From Candidatus Poribacteria bacterium (GTDB taxonomy: Bacteria > Poribacteria > WGA-4E > JAJDTR01), in NCBI GenBank assembly GCA_022827055.1, contig JAJDTR010000033.1, positions 58,115-122,114 of the forward strand: DNA of 64,000 nt, read 5' to 3'. The translations under genes were made by a program, and so were the position numbers. Positions within the stretch are counted from its first letter, which is position 1; each line of letters opens with the position of its first letter. Positions 10,479 to 19,500 of this stretch are shown piece by piece. Under the pieces are notes generated by a model that ran no database searches, was not told where the DNA came from, and was given only the letters and a program-made list of their open reading frames with translations.

Positions 10479-11904
10479 GGTGAGTTTGTGTTGCAGGTCT
10501 TCTCCTAACTTTAGGTTTTTCGCATAGTTCATAGACTAACTGTTCCAATATGCAGTCAGGGGACAGTTGGCTACTCTTGAGTTGCATATCTGCATCAAGC
10601 GTCTTTTCCAAGCCCTGAATTAATTCTGATGTGCTGAAGTGGGGGAGCCCCTGGAATATCTTAAAAGCGGCATAGGGATTTTGTTTCAAAAGATTCAGTT
10701 GGGGATTTTGAGGCAGTGAATCCGATAGTCTTGAAGCGAGCGGCTTGAAGACTGTGTTCACAAATTCTTGATAATTCATGCGACCTGCCGTCGGTTTCAA
10801 ATTCTCTTTTTCCGTAAGGAGCTTGGCTTGGAGTGACAGACGAATCTGTCTTGCAATCAGCGCATTGATTTTGATTGGCGGTTCACCACTCTGCAGAATA
10901 CTATGAAGGCTCTCTACCGCGCGGCTAACAGATCGCTTTCCAATTGCATCGGTCAAGGCGAAGATGTTCTCAAAACCGCTTGAAGAAACCAAATTTCGAA
11001 CATCGTCTTCATCAATCTGTCCCTTCTCCCCAACGAACGCCATTATTTTATTGAGGGACTCAAAAATGATGTGTAGATCATTGTCAGTCCGTTCTCGTAA
11101 CAGGTTAAACGCTCTCGGGGCAATCGTCATTCCTTCATCTCCCAGCCTCTTCGATACACTGAGAAATAACGGATCCTGATGAAACGATTGGCCGGATTCC
11201 AGTCGATTGAACGTGACATATTTACCCACTCGGTCAATCGATTTAACAAGTCGGCTGCGGCCGTCAATATTGCCTTTGACCGTAAAAACTAAAACACTTG
11301 TGGTTGGAAGGTCGCCCTCTAGCCATTCGGTGAGCAATTCAGCGTCATCTGCGCCGCCAGCGAGGTTCTGCAAATCGTCCACTTGGGCAGCAATGTCGGG
11401 CAGGCTTTTCAAAAATGCCAATTCGGGCGGCTCCAAGTTTTCGCGGTATTCATTGACAAAATCGTCCACCGCTCCTTTAAAGTTGTTGCTTTGCTCCGAA
11501 ATTTCCTGTGCGGGAATGTCAAGCACTTTCGCCATAATTGAAACAACTTTTCGCGGCGCCTCGTCTACCTCGTCAATTGCACTTCTCAGGAGATCGAGAG
11601 AACTCGTTCTGTACGTCTTTTGAAACACCGTGGACTCCCGGACAACGACCACACGCCAGTCTGACATCATTGGATAAACTTCCACAGCGCTCAGGACATC
11701 GCGAATGGACACGGTTACGCCATCAAAGAAGTCTAAATTGAAGTCACGGGTGCTCGGGTCATCCAAAAGTATACCGAGCATCTTTTTGAGGTTTTCCTCG
11801 ATTAGATAATCTTCCTCGCCACAGAGTAAGTAAACGGGGTGGACCGTACCTGCTTGAATTTCTTTGGCGATATTCGGAACGTTGGCAGGCTGTTGGTTTC
11901 TCAT
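10363..11904 (-). CDS. holA: DNA polymerase III delta subunit
   Basis: Clamp-loader subunit that opens the beta clamp. 513 residues, against about 340 in E. coli. The N-terminal block VHPVYLLCGEEDYLIEENLKKM and the domain III block with INALIARQIRLSLQAKLL are diagnostic. Extra length lies in two places: an acidic insert at about residues 110-195, and a basic, Arg/Thr-rich tail after about residue 458 that runs into acuI. The tail matches no part of the family and could be a product of a shifted frame; the real end may be near the VYELCEKP segment. The ATG at 11904 fits the usual start. Confidence 0.88.
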   Translation of the reverse strand: MRNQQPANVPNIAKEIQAGTVHPVYLLCGEEDYLIEENLKKMLGILLDDPSTRDFNLDFFDGVTVSIRDVLSAVEVYPMMSDWRVVVVRESTVFQKTYRTSSLDLLRSAIDEVDEAPRKVVSIMAKVLDIPAQEISEQSNNFKGAVDDFVNEYRENLEPPELAFLKSLPDIAAQVDDLQNLAGGADDAELLTEWLEGDLPTTSVLVFTVKGNIDGRSRLVKSIDRVGKYVTFNRLESGQSFHQDPLFLSVSKRLGDEGMTIAPRAFNLLRERTDNDLHIIFESLNKIMAFVGEKGQIDEDDVRNLVSSSGFENIFALTDAIGKRSVSRAVESLHSILQSGEPPIKINALIARQIRLSLQAKLLTEKENLKPTAGRMNYQEFVNTVFKPLASRLSDSLPQNPQLNLLKQNPYAAFKIFQGLPHFSTSELIQGLEKTLDADMQLKSSQLSPDCILEQLVYELCEKPKVRRRPATQTHHGEPTNIGTHRRQTDRRNSGTGFNPTTEARGRVARTSR

Positions 11905-12221
11905 GATGTCTCAGACATGTCTGTCATACCACGTCTCTAAAATGGAAATGCATTGAATGCGCGGATCAGGTAAAGAAACTTGCGTGGAACAGAGTTAGAA
12001 ACCCGGTTTCCGTGCAAAGACGGCGGGGCGGGCGGATCTCAATCACAATCACTAATCCCGCCTACGGGAGAGTGAATGATTTGATCCAGGCATGAGAAGC
12101 CCCGTCCTTTAGACGAAATTGTATAGGTCGTAGTTTGGCGAGGTAAATTCAGTTTAGCACGGTCATGGGGGGCTGTCAACGGAAATGCCGTGCCATTGTC
12201 TCAAGTAGTCTCATAGACCTC
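11905..12221. other. Intergenic stretch, no gene seen
   Basis: No convincing coding frame. It includes GAAGCCCCGTCCTTTA (about 12096-12111), a string common at the right ends of IS200/IS605-type elements, but its expected complementary half is missing and no tnpB-like frame is adjacent. Confidence 0.6.
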
Positions 12222-12251
12222 TTAACTCCTAACGGAGGCATGTGGTATAAT
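12222..12251 (+). promoter_or_regulatory. Probable extended -10 promoter of the MOSC pseudogene
   Basis: TATAAT at 12246-12251 with an upstream TG (TGG-TATAAT) and a weak -35 match TTAACT at 12222-12227 (18-bp spacer). It sits about 84 bp before the proposed ATG of the MOSC gene. Confidence 0.45.
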
Positions 12252-12334
12252 TGGGACGGCGGTATTTTCCAGATGCATGATTGGGTGCATCAGAGATAGC
12301 AAACCGATTGTCCTTTACCGGGAGTTTTGATGGC

Positions 12335-12969
12335 ATGGTAATAGTGAGGCATCTGTTCGTGAAAGACGCGCATGGAACCCCTATGCGTTCAGTGATGGCG
12401 TTTGGAGTTGGTCCAAATGGAATAGAGGGAAACGTTATTGCCAGCCTCTGCGACAGGTGTTAATTGTACCTACGCAATCCTTGACAGAATTTGGTTTGAA
12501 ACCTGGGGACCTCGGAGAGAACATGGTCGTGGATGGGATTGATTTGCACAAATTGGAGTCCGGTACCGTTATTCGGATTGGAAGCGTGAGAGTACGTTTA
12601 ACATTTCACTGTGAACCGTGCAGAAAGATAGCAGATAAAGTTAACCTCAAGAGAATAACTCACAAACGGGGAGTGCTGGGAAACTTCCTGAGCAGCGGGA
12701 TTATCAAAGTAGGCGATGCAGGCGCAGTAAGCGCCAAGTGCTTTGATGCTATCCCGTATCGCATTGATGACAGAATAAAATGGTATCTTGATAAGCAGGA
12801 CAAACCTGTCCCGGTTTCAAAACTGGTATTTGATATTGGTTTGTCGATTTCATACTGTCGGGCGATACCTAGCATAGTGAGAAAAAGGGATGACATACGA
12901 ACAGACCTTATTCTCTACAAGAGCAAAAGCAGAAAGCAATGCGTCGATGGTTCAGCAACCGCGCGCTGA
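12335..12969 (+). pseudogene. MOSC-domain protein gene split by a frameshift
   Basis: Two frames together make one MOSC protein. The first (ATG 12335, GGGAG upstream) reads LFVKDAHGTPMRSV...GIEGNV and stops just after 12450. The second, open from before 12457, continues with RQVLIVPTQSLTEFGLKPGDLGENMV and the conserved Cys segment FHCEPCRKIA. Family members have GDxHA...RQVxLI in one frame, so a single base appears lost near 12440-12450. MOSC proteins bind sulfur or molybdenum-cofactor ligands. The C-terminal part (IPYRIDDRIKWYLDKQ...SYCRAIPSIVRKR) looks like an added small helical, possibly helix-turn-helix, domain. A sequencing error would restore a normal gene of about 210 residues. Confidence 0.75.
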
Positions 12970-13077
12970 CAGTTGTCTTGGTTTTATTCTTAGCAATAGG
13001 AGATTGCATTACGTCAGATGTGTTGACAGGAGAGTTTCGGGGTCGTTGTTGAGAGTGCATCGTAGGTAATATCGCAA

Positions 13078-13650
13078 GTGGACAACTTTGCAGGGCACAG
13101 CCTTAACTTTGAGACCGAGCGCTTGGGACTTCGCCCGTTCGAAGACACGGATTTTGATCTTGCACTGCCGTTTTACGAAGATACTGATTTCCTGTTGGTA
13201 ATGGAGGGACAACTTCCTGAAGAATCTATCACCGGGGAGTATCTCAGACGTGCCGGGGAGGCAATGACAGAACAGGGGTTCCTGTTTGCAATCGTGGAAA
13301 AATCCAGCGGCCGCACCAATGGCGAAGTCTGTTTACAGTGGATGAATTTGGATCGGGCAAAGATAGCCAATGAGAAAACTATGCGTATTCCCATCGGCAT
13401 CTGGGACAAGGCGCTGTGGGGGAAGGGTTACGGAAAAGAGGTCGTGAGGTGTTTGATGGCGTTCGCGTTTGAGGAATTAGGTATTGATCGACTTTGTGCC
13501 ATGGACGTGTCGGCAGGCAATTTCCGTTCAGTAAAGTTATGGCGTTCGTGCGGCATGAAAGTTTATCGGCGAATGGACAATGGAAACACGCTCGATTTTG
13601 AAATCACTAGAATGAGATATGAGTCCATGAATCATGCCCAGCGTGCGTGA
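13078..13650 (+). CDS. GNAT-family N-acetyltransferase (RimJ/RimL type)
   Basis: 190 residues with a GTG start. It begins with the RimJ/RimL pattern FETERLGLRPFEDTDFDLALPFY. The acetyl-CoA loop is in WGKGYGKEVVRCLMAFAFEELGIDRL, followed by NFRSVKLWRSCGMKV, which closes the fold. It transfers an acetyl group to an amine on a protein or small molecule; the substrate is not readable. It follows the MOSC pseudogene by about 110 bp on the same strand. Confidence 0.85.
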   Translation: MDNFAGHSLNFETERLGLRPFEDTDFDLALPFYEDTDFLLVMEGQLPEESITGEYLRRAGEAMTEQGFLFAIVEKSSGRTNGEVCLQWMNLDRAKIANEKTMRIPIGIWDKALWGKGYGKEVVRCLMAFAFEELGIDRLCAMDVSAGNFRSVKLWRSCGMKVYRRMDNGNTLDFEITRMRYESMNHAQRA

Positions 13651-13981
13651 CGGAGTAAGCTATTCCTTCTCGCAGCAACACAGTCTTCACTCTACGCAGG
13701 CGCGAGCTACGGGGCGCTCTTTTGCGCGGCGCCGGGTCGTCCACATGATTCAGCGATTCTTGTTCCCGGTCAATCGCTTGTTACATTTCCTTCAACAAAA
13801 GCTAATCATATTATTGAATGTTACCCACTTACCAGTGGGTTGGTGAGTGAGAAACAGCGAACGCAGATATGCATTCCCTATGATTAGGTCATTGGGCTGT
13901 TAATGGTCGATCCTTGGTGCGGTTCTTGGAATTCCAGCATACAACGTATTTCACTGATACTAATCCGCGAACTTCAAAACA
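13651..13981. other. Intergenic stretch with one hairpin
   Basis: No gene seen. A perfect 7-bp inverted repeat with a 4-nt loop (ACCCACT/AGTGGGT, 13823-13840) lies between the convergent acetyltransferase and porin genes; it has no T-run, so it is not a clear terminator. Confidence 0.6.
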
Positions 13982-15076
13982 CTAGAATTCAATCTGTGCT
14001 TGCGTGATGAACTCAAAGATGGCACCGCCCGTTTGCGGAAAACGCAAAACAGGGTTAAATTGAATTCGCGCCTTGGAGTGGAAGAAAAAGCCGACGTACG
14101 GGGTTATCGAAATAAGTGAATCCATGATGTCAATCGAGCCAGTTTCATCCTTGTACTCAAGGCGCCCTCCGTGTTCCATTGCAACAAGTCCATAGGCTTT
14201 AACCGTGCGTCTGTACACGCCTGTAACATACAAACCGATTATCTCAGCGTCGCTGTCTATCTGCGGTTTATCGGCGTACAAACCCTCGGCTATGAGTTTG
14301 AGGTTTCCAATGTCGCAGGAAACATCGGCGCCGTAGGCGGTGAATCGTTCCTCAGCGAGTGTGGGCAAGGGATTATGAATGGTTTGTACGGTGCTGTGTG
14401 ACGATGCGTTGAGTCCGAATATTAAATCTTTGAACGGTTCATATTCAATTCGACCGACAACATCCTTAGCGTCATCGTTGTCAATTCTTGCTCCGGGACC
14501 GACACCCGATCCATTGAAAACACCGATGGAGAATTCCACAGGTTTAATCGGATCCCATTCCGCAAGTAAACCGACATCCCTTCCAAGATAGCCTCGAAAA
14601 TCCTCTAGGATATGAGTGGGCCGTTCAATTATCCGCAATCGACGTGCAGCCCGAAGACGCCCATAGCTGAACGGTTTTTTCAGTTGTCCCGCTTTAAGTG
14701 TTAGGCTGCGCCCAATATCGTACCTCAAGTAGAGATCTCTGCCGCGGACCTCTGTCGTCGTCGCCTCAAATTCGATCCGCAGCGACATATTCTTCTTCAA
14801 TTCCGCCTCCAGTTGAAGACGGCCGCGTCGAACCTCAAAGGTTGTACGTGACTCGGCTGCGTCTCGATTCGTGGCTTGGAATTGTACCTGCGTGTAGCCG
14901 CTCATAGTTACTTTGCCGACCTTAGATTTGACATCGGGTTTTTGAGCATGGGTGAAGAGAGTCCACGAATCGAATAGTGAGAGTAGCAGCACATAAACCA
15001 GAAAGCAAATTGGCTTGCGGAAGCAAAACCGAAAGCGTGAAACGTGTATTAAGTCACTTAACATGGCTACGGACAC
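13982..15076 (-). CDS. Phosphate-selective porin O/P-like outer-membrane beta-barrel
   Basis: About 360 residues. A hydrophobic signal peptide (about residues 22-44, ending near THAQ) precedes alternating beta strands such as VTMSGYTQVQFQ and RRGRLQLEAELKKNMSLRIEFEA, with LKAGQLKKPFSYGRLRAARRLRIIERP, the typical segment of the OprO/OprP (PF07396) family. The chain ends in the barrel assembly signal FITQAQIEF with a terminal Phe. It should form an outer-membrane pore, perhaps for phosphate or other anions; specificity is inferred from the family only. Start is unclear between 15076 (GTG) and 15064 (ATG). Confidence 0.82.
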   Translation of the reverse strand: MSVAMLSDLIHVSRFRFCFRKPICFLVYVLLLSLFDSWTLFTHAQKPDVKSKVGKVTMSGYTQVQFQATNRDAAESRTTFEVRRGRLQLEAELKKNMSLRIEFEATTTEVRGRDLYLRYDIGRSLTLKAGQLKKPFSYGRLRAARRLRIIERPTHILEDFRGYLGRDVGLLAEWDPIKPVEFSIGVFNGSGVGPGARIDNDDAKDVVGRIEYEPFKDLIFGLNASSHSTVQTIHNPLPTLAEERFTAYGADVSCDIGNLKLIAEGLYADKPQIDSDAEIIGLYVTGVYRRTVKAYGLVAMEHGGRLEYKDETGSIDIMDSLISITPYVGFFFHSKARIQFNPVLRFPQTGGAIFEFITQAQIEF

Positions 15077-15242
15077 CGAAACCGTGCTTCCATTTACTCC
15101 AAGGGATTACGTCCTTAACGGTATATCGGATTGGTTGATGAAGCGCCGAAGTTGCGTGCTTCGACGTTGAGTGGCGTGTTCTTGGTTTTGACCTTCTACC
15201 GGAATCGTCTAGGTTTTTGCCTTAGGCGGAGCGGCGACACGC

Positions 15243-16565
15243 TTAATCCGGGCGACGAATCCATCTAGCAGTCCAATCGTCCGTGCCAATCGCACCGATG
15301 AATGAGGAAACCGAAAGATTCGCATTGGCGGGCACCAGAGCGGGAGACGTGGGTCGAGGTCTCCAGTCCCAATTGGGAGTGTCTTGAAGTTGCGGTTGAT
15401 TAATCAAAGTTGTTTGAGACTGAGCAATCCCCTTGGCGCCGTCGTCTAAATCGGGGCTATTGTTTGAAAAGATGTTGTGCGTGAAACTCATGTCATCAAC
15501 GGCGCTCGGGTTGTTCACGGAAGTCGAATCGACCATTAGTCCCGCCCGTCCGCAATTCATAGTAATGCAGTTTGTAATTGTTCCCGCGCTGCCATTTCTC
15601 AACAGAATCCCTTGGTTGTCCATGCCGATGATGGTCGCGTTGTAAATCTGGGGTTTGCTTCGAGGTCGGTGGTTGGGGGCATCCGGATTATTGTCTCCTT
15701 CAATACCGCGATCGGAATAGCCATTTGCCTTATGACAGATGAGGTATTGGATTGTTCCCGAATACCCCTGAGTCCAATCTATTCCATCATCTCGGAATCC
15801 CGAGATGACAATATGCTTGAGATTCACACTCCCGCCGACCAACTCGATCGCATCGTCAAGCACCTCAAATACTTGAAGGTATTCGACAATTGTGCCTGCT
15901 CCGACATGATTAAAGCTGATGCCGTTCAAATGGCCGTCACCAAATGTCGAACCCGCATATTCAATGCGCACATACCTGAGCACGCCGCTACTGTCGTTTG
16001 TGTTTCCTTGCTGTTTGTAGTGGCCAACGCCATCTCCATTCAAGACGATGCCTCCCCAGTCACCAGGTGACTGGCTGCCTTCCGGTTTGTCGCTCGTGAA
16101 GACAATCGGCGCGTCGCGCGTACCCTCGGCGATGATTTTGGCGCCAATCTCAACTTCCAACCATGAGCGGGGTGCACTCGAGCCTTTTATTAACGTCCCG
16201 GGTTCAATTGTCAGAACAGTGCTCGAGGGGACAATGACCGCACCCCCGGTAAGCTTGTACACATTGGTTGATTTTAGTGTCGTGCGTCGGATAATATCGG
16301 ATAATTCAATGACCGGTCTGCCCCCGGCGCCATGGGAAGTGGTATCTACATTGCCAAGAGGTGCGTCCGTATCATTGCCACACCCGTTGAGGAGAATTAG
16401 AAAACCGATCATGACATGCGTTATCCGTTTAAGGCGGTTCACAACGCATAACACCGCGAGAGTAATAACGCTCATAGGGATCCTCGCGAGCCTTACCCAT
16501 GGGCATGGGAGTTGTAATCTTGTGTTCTCCGGAATCTTATTGACATAGTATGAAGTCTGGGGCAT
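15243..16565 (-). CDS. Right-handed beta-helix lipoprotein
   Basis: The reading frame gives 440 residues, but the mature protein begins at the lipobox LLNGC (Cys about residue 61). The true start is probably a GTG or ATG about 20-30 residues before that Cys (RLKRITHVMIGFLILL is the signal core). The body has repeated short beta-strand coils, for example GTLIKGSS..WLEVEIGAKIIAEGTRDAPIVFTS and DWGGIVLNGDG, as in secreted parallel beta-helix proteins of Bacteroidetes and related groups. No catalytic residues are recognised. It probably sits on the cell surface and binds or cleaves a polymer; this is inference from the fold. It precedes the porin on the same strand. Confidence 0.75.
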   Translation of the reverse strand: MPQTSYYVNKIPENTRLQLPCPWVRLARIPMSVITLAVLCVVNRLKRITHVMIGFLILLNGCGNDTDAPLGNVDTTSHGAGGRPVIELSDIIRRTTLKSTNVYKLTGGAVIVPSSTVLTIEPGTLIKGSSAPRSWLEVEIGAKIIAEGTRDAPIVFTSDKPEGSQSPGDWGGIVLNGDGVGHYKQQGNTNDSSGVLRYVRIEYAGSTFGDGHLNGISFNHVGAGTIVEYLQVFEVLDDAIELVGGSVNLKHIVISGFRDDGIDWTQGYSGTIQYLICHKANGYSDRGIEGDNNPDAPNHRPRSKPQIYNATIIGMDNQGILLRNGSAGTITNCITMNCGRAGLMVDSTSVNNPSAVDDMSFTHNIFSNNSPDLDDGAKGIAQSQTTLINQPQLQDTPNWDWRPRPTSPALVPANANLSVSSFIGAIGTDDWTARWIRRPD

Positions 16566-16585
16566 GCAACCGATCCAAATCTTTT

Positions 16586-19500
16586 CTATCTTAGAACTGT
16601 TAGTTTGCGCGTTGCGCGTTGATTTTCCGACGCCAGCGTGTAGAAATAAATCCCGGAAGCAGCCAACTCACCGACTTCGTTCCGTCCGTCCCATCGAATA
16701 GCACCTTGAAAGTCAACATAGCTGCCTGTTTCTCGAAAGCCGAGGTCAATGTGTCGAATTTTTTGCCCCCGTAGATTGTAAATCGTCAGCAAGAGTTCGC
16801 TTGGTTTCGACAACCTAAAGGGAATCCAAGTTTCGGCTGCATGCGGGTTGGGATAGTTCTGCATCAGGCGAATTGAGCCTGCGAGAGTTTCAAAGTCACC
16901 GACATTCGGCAACCCCGGCGTGGGCGAATTCAACTTCTCAAGTGCGGGGCCGCCATCCGGAATACGTCCATAAGAGACATCGGCATCCAAAAGAGGAAAC
17001 TCAAGTGAGTCTATGAGTTTAGTTCCTGCATTACGCGATTCAAACAAACCCACTGATTCGGAATTGGCGCTGAGACTGAAATTCGCGTGTAGTTCGCCTG
17101 CGTTTTCATCTCTATCTGCCCAGATTAGCACATATCCTCTCGGCGAGATCGTGATCGCCGGAAGAACCCATTTTGTGGGATCGGAAAGGTCGTCCGATAA
17201 AAACAGACCTTCGAGTTCAATCGGATTGTCCGTCGCGTTGTACAGTTCAATCCAATCATCATACTGCCCCGATTCGTCGGCAATGGTGCTGCGATTTCGT
17301 GCCATGATTTCATTGATGTACAGTTGAGCCTGTACGTCTTGGTGCCGTGGGTTGATCGCACCAGGCGTTGGTGTTCTCACAGAGTCCCACGGGCCGCTAC
17401 CATTTGGGTGACGTGCGAAAGCAACGTCCTTCGTCTGTTTGCCGAACCGAAACGCATCAATAGGTGTGTTCTGGTTCTCATCTCTGTCGAAGAGTAGGAT
17501 GCTGCCACCGTCAGACGATAACCTGAAGTTGGTATGCAACTCTCCTTCATTTTCTTCGCCATCCGCCCAAACAATCACGAATCCACCCGGCGCGATTTCC
17601 ACAGAAGGGAATTCCCAGCGGACCTGGGTCGATGCTGCGTCTGACAAATAAAATCCCTCTAGATTTACGGCATGGCATCCAAAATTGTAAAGCTCTATCC
17701 ATGGATCGTATTCGCCAGCTTCGTCCGCCAAAGTCGACCGGTTATCAACCACCAGTTCATTGAAGGACACACTTCTGTCGGCAAGGATGTTGGATTCGCC
17801 GGGTGTGGCGCCTGCACAGAATTGAAGGGTATCACCACCGTCCGGATATCGCCCCAATGAGACATCTTCTGTCTGAACCCCAAAGGCGATCCAGTCAATA
17901 ATCGCATTTCCGTTCTCATCGTTATCGAATATGCCGATTCCTTCACCACTAGCGCTCAAATTGAAGCCTGCGTGAGTCGTGCCTTGCACCAGATCACCAT
18001 CCAACCAAAAGAGCTGAAAACCCTTTGGCGATATTTCAATTCCGCGGATTTGCCATTTCGTGGGTTCACGCATGTCATCTGAAAGATACAAACCGTCCAA
18101 GCGAATTGTCGAATCACCGCTGTTGTAGATTTCCACCCAGTCGTCATACTCACCGTATTCGTCAGCAACTGTTTGTCTATTCGCCGCCATCAATTCATTG
18201 ATGTGCAGGTGCCCGACCGAGTTGCTTGAGTAAAGTGACACTTTCATCTGCAACCTATCCCAAACCTTTTCGCCTCCCCCATCAATGCTTCCAATCTCTA
18301 CAACGTATTCATAGAAAATGCCAGGAGAAAGAGTCTCAGGTAGTTCTCTGCTCAGTTGGTAGGTGAGATGTTCTAGAGGATGAAGTTGAATCTCCTCCGT
18401 CTGAGTGTATGCGCCCGGGTATGCTGGTTCACCTGCTACTGACAGCTTGCTCCACAACTGCACCGTCTGGGGCTTATCCAGCTGATTCTGCAAATGGAGC
18501 GTCTGTTCGAGTTTATTGCCTTTCGTGAGCCTTCGCGTAGTAAAATCGTCTTTTGTCGTTGCATCAAATACGACAGGAACAAGCCAACGATTGGATCCTC
18601 TCGGCGTTGGACTTCGGAGAATGTCTAATTCTCCGCTGCCATCGGCAATCCTGCCGTACGTAGCTTGACCTTTAAAGTCATCGCCGAAAGCGGGGTAGGT
18701 TATCTGATCCACTAGTCTAATGCTTCCACTCTCTTCTCTTTCAAATAAACCTATAAATCCACCAGCGTCGCTAACACCGGATAGTTCCACAACGATGTGG
18801 CCCCTTGGGGGAATGACTTCGCGAGCCAGAGAGGTCTTGGTCGGCTCATTGACATCGTCGGAGAGAAACAATCCTCGAAGTTCCACTGCTTCTCTTGGAC
18901 TCCAGTTGTAAATTTCAATCCAACCCTCAAGGGCAATCTCGTTAATGAAGAGATTCACCGAAGGCGGTGGAATAAAATCGGGAATGGAAGCACGAAGGAA
19001 TTTATTTCGTTTGATGGAGAAATCCTTGAGGCTCCACGGACTTTGGTAGAACCAATATTCGTTCTCAAGCCAGCCCGGCTTTTTCGTGTCGCGTTCTGCG
19101 TCAAACCGGATGCTCTGATGCCCGGCTTCGACGCGTGATACTCGTTTGCTATCGGAAAAAGTGGTATCGAGTAATTCCAATAAACGCAGACAATACATCC
19201 GTCGAAATTGCGGCACGTTCAAAACCCGATCAAGCAATCTATCCCACCAATACGGTACACCGAGCGTTGGGTTGTTGCGGGCGCCCTGATCGAGCGGCAT
19301 ATCTTCTTGAACGAAAGTTACATCGGGGTCCCAAGCAATTATCTCCCACTTTTTTCGAGTTAGATCGTGATAGAGGAAAAAGTTATGTCCTGCAATATCC
19401 CAATTGCCGAGAAGTTGGTTGACGCAATACCAATTCAAATATTCGTTGATGTCAAGAACGTTCCACAACTTCTCTCTAATGAGATGGTCGGGCGTCAAAT

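Noticed and set aside
13823..13840. Hairpin ACCCACT/AGTGGGT as a terminator
   Set aside because: No T-run follows on either strand.
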